Assembly (NCBI GenBank): GCA_002686595.1
Contig: NYXZ01000093.1
Coordinates: 22,163-71,601, forward strand
Source of the DNA: Planctomycetota bacterium
Lineage (GTDB): Bacteria; Planctomycetota; UBA1135; GCA-002686595
Length of the DNA: 49,439 nucleotides
Reading direction: 5' to 3'
A program made the translations under genes and the position numbers. The notes beneath the pieces were generated by a model, which was not told where the DNA came from, ran no database searches, and saw only the letters and a list, made by a program, of their open reading frames with translations. Shown piece by piece: positions 28,664 to 37,206 of the stretch (the first letter of the stretch is position 1; every line of letters begins with the position of its first letter).

Positions 28664-28710
28664 TACTTAGTCCTTGTTCAGTTGCCCACTGTTATCGTTG
28701 TTCCGCGCCC

Positions 28711-29241
28711 TCAGAACGACGCAAGTTCACGTTCGTCCAAGGGAATAATGCGCTCCGCCGAAGTCACGCCCCCGGCCTTGTCTCGCCTGCTTGAACGCCC
28801 AGCCAGACTAGGCGCCAAGTCAACATCATGTGCGGCTTGTTCCACCTGACCCTGTTTTGGTCCCCGTCCGCCACCACGAGTTCCCCCGGAGTGCGTCTGT
28901 GCGCCATGGCTGCGCCCTGAAATCAGCTCCTCGAGCTCCGTAACAACCGCCCGCAGCGAGAGTGAGTGGCTGCTCAGTTCCTCGGCGGCCGAGGCCGACT
29001 CCTCGGCATTGGCCGCGTTTTCCTCGGTCACGCCGCCCATCTCGCGCACCGCCGTATCAATCTGCACGATGCCTCGCTCCTGTTCTTTTGTGGCGCTTGC
29101 GATGTCATTGACGCGCTCGCGCACTTCTCCAGCCTTCTGCACGACCGCATCCATGGCATCGGTGGTCTCCTCGGCCAACTGGGCTCCGAGGTCGGCACTT
29201 TTCAACGACCCTCCAAACATTGCGGCAAAAGATCGCATCAA
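28711..29241 (-). pseudogene. 5'-truncated methyl-accepting chemotaxis protein
   Basis: The 176-codon frame holds only the C-terminal part of a chemoreceptor signalling domain. Homology to the neighbouring chemoreceptor starts at SLKSADLGAQLAEETTDAM (about 29217) and runs through KEQERGI and [19 protein letters not shown] to a linker ending IIPLDERELASF. The sensor, membrane helices, HAMP region and hairpin tip are absent. The bases just upstream belong to cheR in another reading frame, so the two genes appear joined by a deletion. If translated from the ATG at 29241, the product would be a soluble fragment. A genuine small gene is unlikely. Confidence 0.75.
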
Positions 29242-29914
29242 AGGGACCGGCCATGGGCCAACTCTCCATCAAGTTGAGGCGCGCGAAGGTCACCAAGGAC
29301 TGCACCGCGGGCGCCACGCACACACTCCCCCCATCCCCGGCAGCGCCGCCAATGCGCCCCACGCTGCTGAAATAGCGGCGCTTGAACTCCGCCGGTACAT
29401 CGTCCAGGCGCGCCAGCGGATAAACACCCGCCTGGGCCGTGGCCAATGCCTCAGTCGATAAATCCGTGGCGAGGATGCGCACATTCCATTGGTCAAGATC
29501 GGACAGGCCTTCCCGCAGGTGAATGCCAATGGAATAGGGCTCCTCGCCGGTGGAGCAGGCCGCACTCCAGATGCGCAGGCGACCCTTGGCGCACGCCTTG
29601 ACCTCAGCTAGGAACTCCTCACGCAGATAGGTGAAATGACGCGGTTGGCGGAAGAAGCTGGTGACATTTGTAGTGATGGCGTCGAGCAACAAGGTCAACT
29701 CTGCGCCATCCCCCTCACCATTCAACACATCCAAGTATTCGGCGAAGGACCCGAGCTCCAACGCGCGCAACCTGCGGGCCAGACGCGCCTGCACCAGCGT
29801 CTCCTTGCCCGGCTTGAGATCAATCCCCGCCCGCTCCTTTATCAGTCGTCCCAGGGAAGCAAATTCACTCCCCTTGAGCTCCACTCTAGCTTGGTTCCAG
29901 TTTGGCATGGGCAC
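29105..29914 (-). pseudogene. cheR: 3'-truncated CheR chemotaxis methyltransferase
   Basis: CheR methylates chemoreceptor glutamates using S-adenosylmethionine. Residues 1-232 are a good CheR: the N-terminal helical domain (LGRLIKERAGIDLKPGKE), TTNVTSFFRQPRHF, and the SAM-binding IWSAACSTGEEPYSIGI. The match stops just after FDAIFCRNV at about 29220. Intact enzymes continue for some 45-60 residues to complete the SAM fold (an I-Y-F strand and the L-x-P-G-G-x-L segment), but here the frame runs on to 29105 through chemoreceptor DNA read out of frame. The protein is probably non-functional. An assembly error is an alternative to a real deletion. Confidence 0.75.
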
Positions 29915-30154
29915 TTGGTGTTCAGGTCACTTGGTCCAGGCGCACATATCGGCGTGGGGAACATGCACCTCAACAACTCCCGACGCTTCAACCCCAATAG
30001 CGCTCAGTGGGGGCGAAGACCCCAGCCAAATAGTTCCCACTTGACCCAGCTCCAACCACGCATCCCCAGCGCCGCTCTTCCGGTGCCGTGATAGACTTGA
30101 TTGCAAGCCCTGTGGTGGCGCCCCGCGTGTACTGCCCACGGCTACCCGCCTACC

Positions 30155-31447
30155 ATGCTGCACCTCATCCCTACTTTGCTCCTGCTCACGCCGTGTGCAG
30201 CGCTGTCCGCCTCCCGAGTTCAAAGCACGCGCCTGGCCGTGGGCACAGCACACACTCCCACGCCCCGGGCCGCGCGCCCCTTCCCGCAGCATGTGTCCTA
30301 CGCCCCCAGCACTCTGCGGCCCAACCACTACTCGCAGAACCAACAGGACGAACATGTGCGCGGCTTCTACGCGGCTTGGAAAACACACTACCTGGCGAGC
30401 GCCGGCACCACCGCCGATGGACACCCGCGTTACCGCGTGCGCATGGGGCGCAACGCGGATGCCGCCACGGTTTCCGAGGGGCAGGGCTACGGCCTGCTGC
30501 TCACGGCGCTGATGGCCGGAGACGATCCCGCGGCACAAACTCTTTTCGACGGCCTGTGGGAGTTCGCCACAGATCACCCCAGCGCCAGCGACGCGCGGTT
30601 GAAGGACTGGTGGGTGAACGCCGATGAATCCGGCGACGGGTTCGGCGACTCCTGCGCCTTCGACGGCGACTGCGACATGGCCTACGCCCTGTTGCTGGCG
30701 CAAGCCCAATGGGGCGACCGCGGCCGCTTCGATTACGGCAGCGAAGCGCTGCGCGTCATGGATGGCCTCTTGGCCTCCGCCATCGGACCCGACTCGCGCC
30801 TGCCCATGCTGGGCGACTGGGTTCAGCCAAATGGCGCCCCTCACAATCAATGGACACCCCGTTCATCTGATTTCATGTTGGGCCACTTCCGCGCCTTCGA
30901 ACTCGCCAGCGGCGATAGCACTTGGCGCCAGGTACGCCTGGCATGTGCCGCCGCCCTGGCCCAAATGCAAGCTGACCACGCCGCAACGACCGGCCTCCTG
31001 CCGGATTTCATGGTGCCCGCCAACGGCGCTGGCCCACCCCTGCAACCGGCCTGGCCCGGCTTCCTCGAAGGCAGCCACGACGGCCACTACTACTACAACG
31101 CCTGCCGCCTTCCCTGGCGTCTGGGAACTGACGCCCTAGTTTCCGGCGACTCCTCGGCCCTGGCCCAAAGCCAACTCATCAGCTCGTGGCTAGCCTCCGC
31201 CAGCGGCCAGGATCCCTATGCAATCAAGTCTGGCTACCAGCTCAATGGCACTCCCCTGGCCAACTCAAATTACACCTCCGGGGCTTTTATCGCTCCCTTT
31301 GCAGTCGCTGCCATGGCCGCCCCCTCCCTGCAACTGTTTCTGAACGACCTCTACGACGCCACTCGTTTCACCGATAGTGGTTACTACGAAGATTCCATCG
31401 CGCTCCTCTGCCTTCTAGTCCTCTCCGCCAACTGGTGGTCCCCCTGA
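30155..31447 (+). CDS. Secreted glycoside hydrolase family 8 (endoglucanase-like)
   Basis: A 430-residue exported enzyme of GH8, the family of cellulases, chitosanases, lichenases and the BcsZ cellulase. The ATG at 30155 opens a signal peptide (MLHLIPTLLLLTPCAALSA); a longer frame from 30101 lacks one. The inverting (alpha/alpha)6 barrel shows the expected catalytic residues: Glu108 in VSEGQGYGLLL as proton donor and Asp172 or Asp174 in FDGDCDMAYALLLAQ as the base-side acid. DWWVNADESGDGFGD and SSDFMLGHFRAF are also typical. It is the first gene of a plus-strand series that continues with the two candidate selenoprotein genes. The last 45 bp and downstream flank are duplicated once (see 31403-31540). 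Activity on a beta-1,4-glucan is likely but not proven. Confidence 0.88.
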   Translation: MLHLIPTLLLLTPCAALSASRVQSTRLAVGTAHTPTPRAARPFPQHVSYAPSTLRPNHYSQNQQDEHVRGFYAAWKTHYLASAGTTADGHPRYRVRMGRNADAATVSEGQGYGLLLTALMAGDDPAAQTLFDGLWEFATDHPSASDARLKDWWVNADESGDGFGDSCAFDGDCDMAYALLLAQAQWGDRGRFDYGSEALRVMDGLLASAIGPDSRLPMLGDWVQPNGAPHNQWTPRSSDFMLGHFRAFELASGDSTWRQVRLACAAALAQMQADHAATTGLLPDFMVPANGAGPPLQPAWPGFLEGSHDGHYYYNACRLPWRLGTDALVSGDSSALAQSQLISSWLASASGQDPYAIKSGYQLNGTPLANSNYTSGAFIAPFAVAAMAAPSLQLFLNDLYDATRFTDSGYYEDSIALLCLLVLSANWWSP

Positions 31448-31540
31448 AGCGCAACCACAATCCGCCCATCGCACCCCTCTGCCTTTTTGTCCTCTCGGCC
31501 AATTGGCACTCCCCCTAGAGCGCAGCTACAATCTGCCCAT
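31403..31540 (+). repeat. 71-bp-period tandem duplication of the GH8 gene tail
   Basis: Positions 31403-31469 and 31474-31540 are imperfect copies. The first encodes the GH8 C-terminus (LLCLLVLSANWWSP and stop); the second keeps the frame for PLCLFVLSANWHSP and a stop but has no start. Both copies continue with a GCGCARCYACAATCYGCCCAT-like flank. The second copy ends on the ATG (31539) of the first candidate selenoprotein gene, so the duplication supplies its leader. Confidence 0.75.
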
Positions 31541-32198
31541 GCCGCTCCTCAGCCCGTTTTTGGTCACCCTATTGTGCGCCGGTACCCCAGTCCCACCCGC
31601 GCTTCAAGAGGGCTCGCCGCCGGAGGACAACGCGCCCCTGATTCCCTTGTGACCTGGCTGACCAGGCAAGGGCGCCTCCGTGCGAGGCGCAGGAAGAATC
31701 CAATCCAGCTCCTGGAATCTAAACATGCGCGCGGTGAAAGTTGACGCCGGTCGCACGCCCCTGGAGTTCTCCCTGACCCATCGTCTGCGCGATGACCTTC
31801 AAGTCGGAATGAAATACGACGCGGTGAAAGAGGACTTTTCACCGCTCGTCAACTGGCGCATCCTCGAAGCCACCCCTAGCCGCCCCGCCGTAGCAGTTGG
31901 CATCAGCTCCTCCTGGCCCCTGGACGACGACGGCGGAGGCATGCTCTTTGTCACCGCAGCCCAACTCCTGGGCGAACGCATCAGCGGCTCCGCCAGCCTC
32001 TCCTTCGGCCTGAAGGACGACAAGTTCCGCACACCGGCCAGCCTGAGCTACACGTTTACCGACTCGTTCTCCGCAACACTCTTCCACGACGGCAAGAAGC
32101 TGCATCCCCTGGTCACCTTTGATCGAGCGCCCGGCAGCCTCTCCTTGATCCTACTGCGCGGCGAAGACCCGGCCATCTCCATGTCCTGGGGCTTCTAG
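31539..32198 (+). CDS. Candidate secreted selenoprotein A: U-P-G-U motif plus outer-membrane-like beta domain
   Basis: One reading frame of 219 codons from ATG 31539 to TAG 32198 is interrupted only by TGA at 31650 and TGA at 31659. Read as selenocysteine they give PLIPL-U-P-G-U-PGKGA, with U at residues 38 and 41. Residues 1-25 form a hydrophobic export signal (MPLLSPFLVTLLCAG). Residues 55-219 are beta-rich with alternating hydrophobics and end in SWGF, an aromatic end usual for outer-membrane barrels (FSLTHRLRDDLQVG, PLVNWRIL, SASLSFGLKDDKFRTP). A stem-loop at 31672-31690 is positioned as a bacterial SECIS. The paralogue at 32285-32944 repeats all of this. TGA is an ordinary stop elsewhere here (for example 7418 and 8660). 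Alternatives are readthrough of unknown type, or inactivation before the duplication. A reader ignoring TGA recoding would call only 31680-32198. Confidence 0.72.
31672..31690 (+). promoter_or_regulatory. Candidate bacterial SECIS stem-loop, copy A
   Basis: GCGCCTC (31672-31678) pairs perfectly with GAGGCGC (31684-31690) around the loop CGTGC. The loop starts 17 nt after the second UGA and 26 nt after the first. Bacterial SECIS elements usually place a small loop containing G and U about 16-37 nt downstream of the UGA. A second small hairpin, CCTGG/CCAGG, puts the second UGA in its loop (31653-31666). Confidence 0.6.
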
Positions 32199-32284
32199 TC
32201 GCCGATCTGGCACCGCTCGTCAATCTCAAAGGTGCAGCAACAGGAAGTTGGACAAGAGTCGAACCACCTGTTATTCACGGGGCT

Positions 32285-32944
32285 ATGTCACCCCTCTCCA
32301 TCCTCTTGGCAGCTTCCCTGTGCGGCGCAATGCCGAGCGACGACCCCGAGCCGCAGCAGTCGGCCCCGGATGAAGAGGTCCCGCTGATCCCAATGTGACC
32401 TGGCTGACCAGGCGAAGGCGCTCCGGTGCGGGGCGCGGGACACATTCAAGCGGGCTCCTGGAGCCTGACATCTAGAGTTGTCCTCGTGGAGTCTGATCGT
32501 TCACCGTTGGAGTTCTCCCTGACCCACCGCTTGCTGGACAACCTACAACTCGGCCTCGAATACGATGCCGAGGAGGATTCCTTCTTCCCCCTGGTCAACT
32601 GGCGGGTCCTGGATGCCGCTGGCAAACAACCAGCCCTGGCCCTCGGCATCAGCTCCGCTTGGCCCTCGAGCCAGGTCGACGGCAGCGCTCTTTTTGTCAC
32701 CGCAGCCCAGAACATCGCCCCCGGACTCAGCCTCTCCGCCAGCCTTTCCTATGGGCTCGAGGACCAGCGCTTCCGCACGCCCGGCAGTCTGCGCTACGCC
32801 CTCACATCGAACCTCTCCACCACCCTTTTCTACGACGGGAATAACCTCCACCCCCTGGCCAGCTACAGCCACGGAGACCTGAGCTACTCACTGATCCTCC
32901 TCGGGGCCAGCGATCCCGCCCTATCGGTCTCGTGGGGATTCTAG
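32285..32944 (+). CDS. Candidate secreted selenoprotein B: paralogue with the same U-P-G-U motif
   Basis: The tandem paralogue of 31539-32198, again exactly 219 codons from ATG 32285 to TAG 32944, with TGA at 32396 and 32405, the same codon positions 38 and 41. The reading is [20 protein letters not shown]. The signal segment has diverged but stays hydrophobic ([15 protein letters not shown]). The beta-rich body is similar across its whole length, by eye about half identical ([44 protein letters not shown]), ending SVSWGF. No other stop interrupts either body. The gap to copy A is 86 bp, and the TPP-enzyme gene follows after 25 bp. A thiol/selenol redox or metal-binding role for the motif in the periplasm is inferred. 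Without recoding, only 32426-32944 would be called. Confidence 0.72.
32418..32436 (+). promoter_or_regulatory. Candidate bacterial SECIS stem-loop, copy B
   Basis: GCGCTCC (32418-32424) pairs with GGGGCGC (32430-32436) around the loop GGTGC, at the same 17-nt distance from the second UGA as copy A. Compared with copy A one pair changed from T-A to C-G (a double, compensatory change) and one from C-G to T-G. The loop keeps GTGC. Pairing is therefore conserved despite sequence change. Confidence 0.6.
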
Positions 32945-32969
32945 TGCTACGCCGCCCCTAGCCTCGGCC

Positions 32970-34742
32970 ATGCCCCGAGCAACAGAGCAGCCCCACTCGA
33001 TTGGCAAAAGTGGCGGCGACTTGCTCGCCGAAGTCCTGGTGGCCCACGGAGTTCCGGCCCTCTTCACACTCTGCGGGGGCCACACGGCGCCGATCCTGGT
33101 GGCCGCAAAACGCGAGGGTCTCGAGATCATCGATGTGCGCCACGAGGCCAGCGCCGTCTTCGCCGCCGACGCCTCGGCGCGACTCAGCGGCCGCCCGGGT
33201 GTAGCTGTTGTGACCGCCGGACCAGGCGTCACCAACACCGTGACCGCGGTCAAAAACGCCCAAGAGGCTCAGTCGCCGGTGGTGCTCATCGGCGGCGCCG
33301 CCCCCACGGTGCTGCGCGGCCGCGGAGCCCTGCAGGACATCGACCAGAAGGCCCTGCTCGCGCCCCATGTGAAGGCTGTACTGCGCGTAACGCGGGTGGG
33401 GAGCCTGCAAGAGCAACTCAGCCAGGCCCTAACCCTGGCCTCTTCCCCCATACCCGGACCGGTCTTCCTGGAATGCCCCCTCGACCTGCTCTATGACGAG
33501 GAGCTCGTGCGCGAGTGGTACCTCAAGGGCTCGGAGACTCGCACCAGCATCAGCGCACGCCTGGAGACCATCTGGCTCAAGCGTCACCTGGGGCGAATGT
33601 TCGGCGGCCTTCCCCAGCGCCCCTACTCGGCCCCACCACCACCACCCCAGCCCGCCGTCCCCAGCGCTCCCCTGGCACGAGCCGCAGCTCTCCTAAGAAA
33701 CAGCGAGCGCCCGCTCCTGCTCCTGGGCAGCGGCGCCATGGTTCAACCAAACCGAGCCGCCCTAACCGCCGCTGCCGTCGAATCACTGGGCTTGCCCGTG
33801 TTTCTCTCGGGCATGTCCCGCGGCCTCTTGGGCGCGAACAGCCTCCTCCAGGTGCGTCACCGCCGGCGCGAAGCTCTGCGCGAAGCCGATCTGATTATCC
33901 TCGCCGGCTCGCCCACGGACTTCCGCCTGGAATACGGTCGCGCCATCCCGCGCCGTACAAGACTAATCAAAGTCAACTACGACCGCCGCGAACTGCGCAA
34001 GAACCGTCGACCAGACATCGGCATCAAGTGCGACCCGGGCCTCTTCATAGAAGAGCTCGCCCGCGTTCACAGCGCGCTTGATTACAAGCCTTGGCGCGCC
34101 GCCCTTGCAGCCCGCGACGCAGAGCGGGAATCAGAGATCAACGCGCCCTCGCCCTCGGCCACCACGGACAGCGGAGTACACCCCGTCGCCCTCTGCCAAG
34201 CCATGGCCGCGGCCATGGCCCAGGACGCAACCATGGTCGGCGACGGCGGAGACTTCGTCGCCACGGCGGCCTACATCCTGCGCCCCGGCGCCCCCTTGCA
34301 CTGGCTTGATCCCGGCGTCTTCGGCACCCTCGGCATGGGCGGCGGCTTCGCCCTGGCCGCTGCGCTAGAGCGCCGCTCCACGGGAGGAGAAACCTGGCTG
34401 CTATGGGGCGATGGCTCCTGCGCCTTCAGCCTGGCGGAGTTCGATACCCTCGCCCGCCATGGGTTGGGCCTGATAGCCGTCGTGGGTAACGATGGTTCCT
34501 GGTCGCAGATCGCCAGGGACCAGGTCAAGGTCCTGGGAGATGATGTGGGCACGGCCCTGGAACAGCGCGCCTACCACACCGTGGCCGAAGGCTACGGCGG
34601 CCGCGGGTTGCTGGTCACCGCAGCCACACAACTCCCTACTGCTCTAGCTCAGGCCAAGGCCTGGGCCGCTGACGGCATTCCCGTGTTGGTCAACGTCCAC
34701 CTGACGAAGTCGGACTTCCGCGAAGGCTCCCTATCCATGTGA
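32970..34742 (+). CDS. Thiamine-pyrophosphate enzyme, ILVBL/HACL2-like (2-hydroxyacyl-CoA lyase / acetolactate-synthase-like)
   Basis: A 590-residue cytoplasmic TPP-dependent enzyme of the acetolactate synthase superfamily. The N-terminal Pyr domain has [13 protein letters not shown] and the catalytic Glu in [14 protein letters not shown] (about residue 58), followed by [18 protein letters not shown] and [11 protein letters not shown] central domain (230-400) holds [17 protein letters not shown]. The PP domain has [30 protein letters not shown] and the Mg-TPP motif GDGSCAFS...VGNDGSW. The GGH and [11 protein letters not shown] forms match the ILVBL/HACL2 group, which cleaves 2-hydroxyacyl-CoA in animals, more closely than biosynthetic IlvB. 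It follows the second candidate selenoprotein gene by 25 bp. No ilvN is nearby. Confidence 0.85.
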   Translation: MPRATEQPHSIGKSGGDLLAEVLVAHGVPALFTLCGGHTAPILVAAKREGLEIIDVRHEASAVFAADASARLSGRPGVAVVTAGPGVTNTVTAVKNAQEAQSPVVLIGGAAPTVLRGRGALQDIDQKALLAPHVKAVLRVTRVGSLQEQLSQALTLASSPIPGPVFLECPLDLLYDEELVREWYLKGSETRTSISARLETIWLKRHLGRMFGGLPQRPYSAPPPPPQPAVPSAPLARAAALLRNSERPLLLLGSGAMVQPNRAALTAAAVESLGLPVFLSGMSRGLLGANSLLQVRHRRREALREADLIILAGSPTDFRLEYGRAIPRRTRLIKVNYDRRELRKNRRPDIGIKCDPGLFIEELARVHSALDYKPWRAALAARDAERESEINAPSPSATTDSGVHPVALCQAMAAAMAQDATMVGDGGDFVATAAYILRPGAPLHWLDPGVFGTLGMGGGFALAAALERRSTGGETWLLWGDGSCAFSLAEFDTLARHGLGLIAVVGNDGSWSQIARDQVKVLGDDVGTALEQRAYHTVAEGYGGRGLLVTAATQLPTALAQAKAWAADGIPVLVNVHLTKSDFREGSLSM

Positions 34743-34749
34743 CAGGAGC

Positions 34750-34769
34750 CGGCGGTCGCGCAGCCGCCG
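34750..34769. terminator. GC hairpin between convergent genes
   Basis: CGGCGG (34750-34755) pairs with CCGCCG (34764-34769) in the 66-bp gap between two convergent genes. There is no T-run, so termination is plausible but unproven. Confidence 0.25.
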
Positions 34770-34808
34770 CTCGTTCCTGACAGAGGCCGCGGGCTCCGCA
34801 GCCGCTTA

Positions 34809-36344
34809 TCACCAAGAGCGTCTGACAGCGCGACGGGGCAGCAAATCACCTGCCTTGAGGATGGTCACCGATACGCCCCGAGCCGTTTGCAACTCCGCGG
34901 TTACTCCAGCGCCCACTGCGGCCCCCTGGGCATCGATCAGCGTCACCAACCCCGCACCGATCACCTCCAGGCGATTGTCATGGACGAGCACCGCCGTCCC
35001 CTCGGAGATACCGACGCCCAAGAGCTGGGGTTGGTCCAACACGGCGGTCAGCAAGCGATCAAAACGCCCCCGTTCGCTGAAGTGCTGGTCAACGATCACC
35101 TCGGGCCACAGGCCCAGGCCGGAGTAGGCCTGCATGGCGCCAAAGCGCAGGGGCCCGGGCTGCGGTTCACCGGAAATCATGGTGGCGCTCATGACGGCAG
35201 CTCCCGCACTCGTGCCGCCAACCAGACAACCCGCGCTCTGTCGGGCGCGAATCAAATCCAAGGCCTGCCCCCCTTGCAAGGCCGACATCAGACGGCGCTG
35301 GGAGCCTCCGGTAAACCAGACCACCTCGGCCTGGGCCATGGCTTCCCGGGCTCCTTCAAGTGATAGATCGTCCCACACCCGCGCACTGCTCGCCCCGGCG
35401 GCCAGCCAGCGCGGCACTGTCTCGCTGCCCGCACCTTCTCGCCTGGAAGCCTGGGGCAGTACGACCACATCCAGCGCAATCCCGGGCCAACGCTCGCGGG
35501 CCAGTTCCACGCAACGGCTGTAAACCTCATCGCCCAGGTCACCGCCGCCCGCCACCACCAGCGAGCCCGCCACGGGAGGCGCATCAAGCTCCAGCATCCC
35601 GCTGGCCCATTCCATGTAGCGCAGAAAGAAATCCTCGATGCCCTCGGACCATTCCGCATGACCGCTACTCGCCAACACGCGGCCCGCACCGAACCGCCCC
35701 GCGACAATCGCCGGAGTGTCCACCATCACCGCCGGATCCGCGCCGCGCTCCCCGATGCCCGTTCGATACCAGGCCAGGGCACGGTAGTCGGGAATCGCAC
35801 CGCTCCCGCCCGGTGCGAAAATCGGGCCGTTGCCATAGTGGTAGTCGATGCGCCCACCATTCCAACCAAAGAGCCCCTGACCCAAAGGGCTGAGCTCTAC
35901 TTCCACCTTGCCGATCCCCCGCTCCCAATGATCGTGGTCCTCAATCGACGCATCCAGGAGCCCCAGCCCCCATTCATAGGGAGGCGCGGCCGCCATGTAG
36001 GCTCCGGCACACAGGCCCACATACCCACCGCCCCCGGCCACGAACTCCACCACCGCCGCGCGGCCGGCCTCGCCCAAGGCCGTGTACTGACCACTGGCCA
36101 TGCCTCCTGGGAAAATCACAACCGACGCCTCCTCCAGTCCACCCCCGGCAATTTCCGCCGGACCCAGGGCCACGCCCCGCATGCCCTCCAACCCCTCTTC
36201 CACCCAGGCGATGAGCGGCCCCGGCGCGCCAGCCCCCGGCCCGCTGTAAACCGCGACCACGCGCTCGGGGTCGTTGCCCGGACCCGGTGCCGCCTCAAGG
36301 GAAGCCTGGGGCAGGGCCAGGACCAGAATCAGAGCTAGCGCCAT
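34809..36344 (-). CDS. Secreted fusion: class I amidotransferase-like (BPL_N) domain plus cyanophycinase (peptidase S51)
   Basis: A 511-residue exported protein with a signal peptide MALALILVLALPQASLEA. Residues 28-260 are an amidotransferase-like (biotin-protein-ligase N-terminal type) domain with SVVIFPGGMASGQY and the nucleophile elbow GLCAGAYMA, which keeps a Cys. Residues 265-470 are a cyanophycinase-like serine peptidase with VVWFTGGSQRRLM, GGTSAGAAVMS (candidate catalytic Ser) and VIVDQHFSERGRFDRLL (candidate His). Cyanophycinases cut the storage polymer cyanophycin (Asp-Arg); secreted versions attack external polymer. The two domains share no obvious pathway, and the fusion is unusual to me. 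The gene is convergent with the TPP enzyme and divergent from the phosphatase gene. Confidence 0.83.
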   Translation of the reverse strand: MALALILVLALPQASLEAAPGPGNDPERVVAVYSGPGAGAPGPLIAWVEEGLEGMRGVALGPAEIAGGGLEEASVVIFPGGMASGQYTALGEAGRAAVVEFVAGGGGYVGLCAGAYMAAAPPYEWGLGLLDASIEDHDHWERGIGKVEVELSPLGQGLFGWNGGRIDYHYGNGPIFAPGGSGAIPDYRALAWYRTGIGERGADPAVMVDTPAIVAGRFGAGRVLASSGHAEWSEGIEDFFLRYMEWASGMLELDAPPVAGSLVVAGGGDLGDEVYSRCVELARERWPGIALDVVVLPQASRREGAGSETVPRWLAAGASSARVWDDLSLEGAREAMAQAEVVWFTGGSQRRLMSALQGGQALDLIRARQSAGCLVGGTSAGAAVMSATMISGEPQPGPLRFGAMQAYSGLGLWPEVIVDQHFSERGRFDRLLTAVLDQPQLLGVGISEGTAVLVHDNRLEVIGAGLVTLIDAQGAAVGAGVTAELQTARGVSVTILKAGDLLPRRAVRRSW

Positions 36345-36478
36345 GACACGACTCTGCCTCTCTCACTCGTCCTGTCAAGCCCGCGCCCGGAGGGGGTAGG
36401 ATGCTGCCCCACAGATCCAACAGCCCCACAGCCCTCCCCGGCTCCGATTGCGGTTCCCGGGAGACGCCCAAACCCACC

Positions 36479-37063
36479 ATGACCGCCGTGAAACTACTGC
36501 TCTTCGTTTCTCCCGTACTGCTTCTGGGCGCGCCCCTATTTCAAAGCCAGGGCCAACCCAGCGCCCCGGCGGAGCTCCAGGCCGCCGCTCCCCTGGCTTC
36601 GCCCATCACCGTCATTGCCATTCGCCACGGAGAGAAGGACAAGGACCAGCAACGGGATCCGCACCTCTCCAAGGCGGGCCAAACACGCGCCGGCGACCTC
36701 GCCCGCCTGCTCTCAAGTACTGGCGTCACACACCTCTTCACCACGCCCTATCATCGCACCCGTGAAACCCTCGCTCCCCTGGCCGAGGCCACGGGCATCG
36801 AAATCAGCGAGTACTCTCCGCGGGATCTCAAGGCCTTCGCCGCCAGCCTCAGGGCCTTGCCATCGGATTCTGTGGCGGTCGTCTGCGGTCACTCAAACAC
36901 CACGCCGGCCCTGGTGCTGGCCCTCGGCGGCGACATCATCGGATTGGAGACCCTGCGCGGCAGACCCGCCCTCGATGAAACCGACTACGACCGCCTCTTC
37001 ATCACCACGCTGGCCGGGGAGGATCTCCCGGTGCGCACCCTGGAGTTGCGCTACGGCGACTGA
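36479..37063 (+). CDS. Secreted histidine phosphatase (phosphoglycerate-mutase fold)
   Basis: A 194-residue protein. The frame is open from 36401, but the ATG at 36479 gives a signal peptide (MTAVKLLLFVSPVLLLGAPL). The RHG motif with the catalytic His lies in VIAIRHGEKDKDQ at about residue 47. LSKAGQTRAGDLARLL and TTPYHRTRETLAPLAE are typical of SixA-like phosphatases, and the second His is in VVCGHSNTTPALVL. It acts in the periplasm or outside; the substrate, a phosphoester, is unknown. The small size is normal for this branch. Confidence 0.85.
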   Translation: MTAVKLLLFVSPVLLLGAPLFQSQGQPSAPAELQAAAPLASPITVIAIRHGEKDKDQQRDPHLSKAGQTRAGDLARLLSSTGVTHLFTTPYHRTRETLAPLAEATGIEISEYSPRDLKAFAASLRALPSDSVAVVCGHSNTTPALVLALGGDIIGLETLRGRPALDETDYDRLFITTLAGEDLPVRTLELRYGD

Positions 37064-37206
37064 ACTTCGAGCACACTTCCGGGCCCGCTAGTCCGCTTTG
37101 AATAGTCACCTGGCGACCCCACCGACCCGGCGCGCACATTAGAATCTCGCCCCCATCCCTGATAGCTGAAGCCCGAAACCTCACCTCCCCCCCGCGCACC
37201 CAAGCC

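Noticed and set aside
31680-32198. Stand-alone gene starting at GTG 31680
   Set aside because: It would lack an export signal although the body looks like an outer-membrane protein, and the signal lies in the same frame just before the two UGA codons. The paralogue shows the same arrangement.
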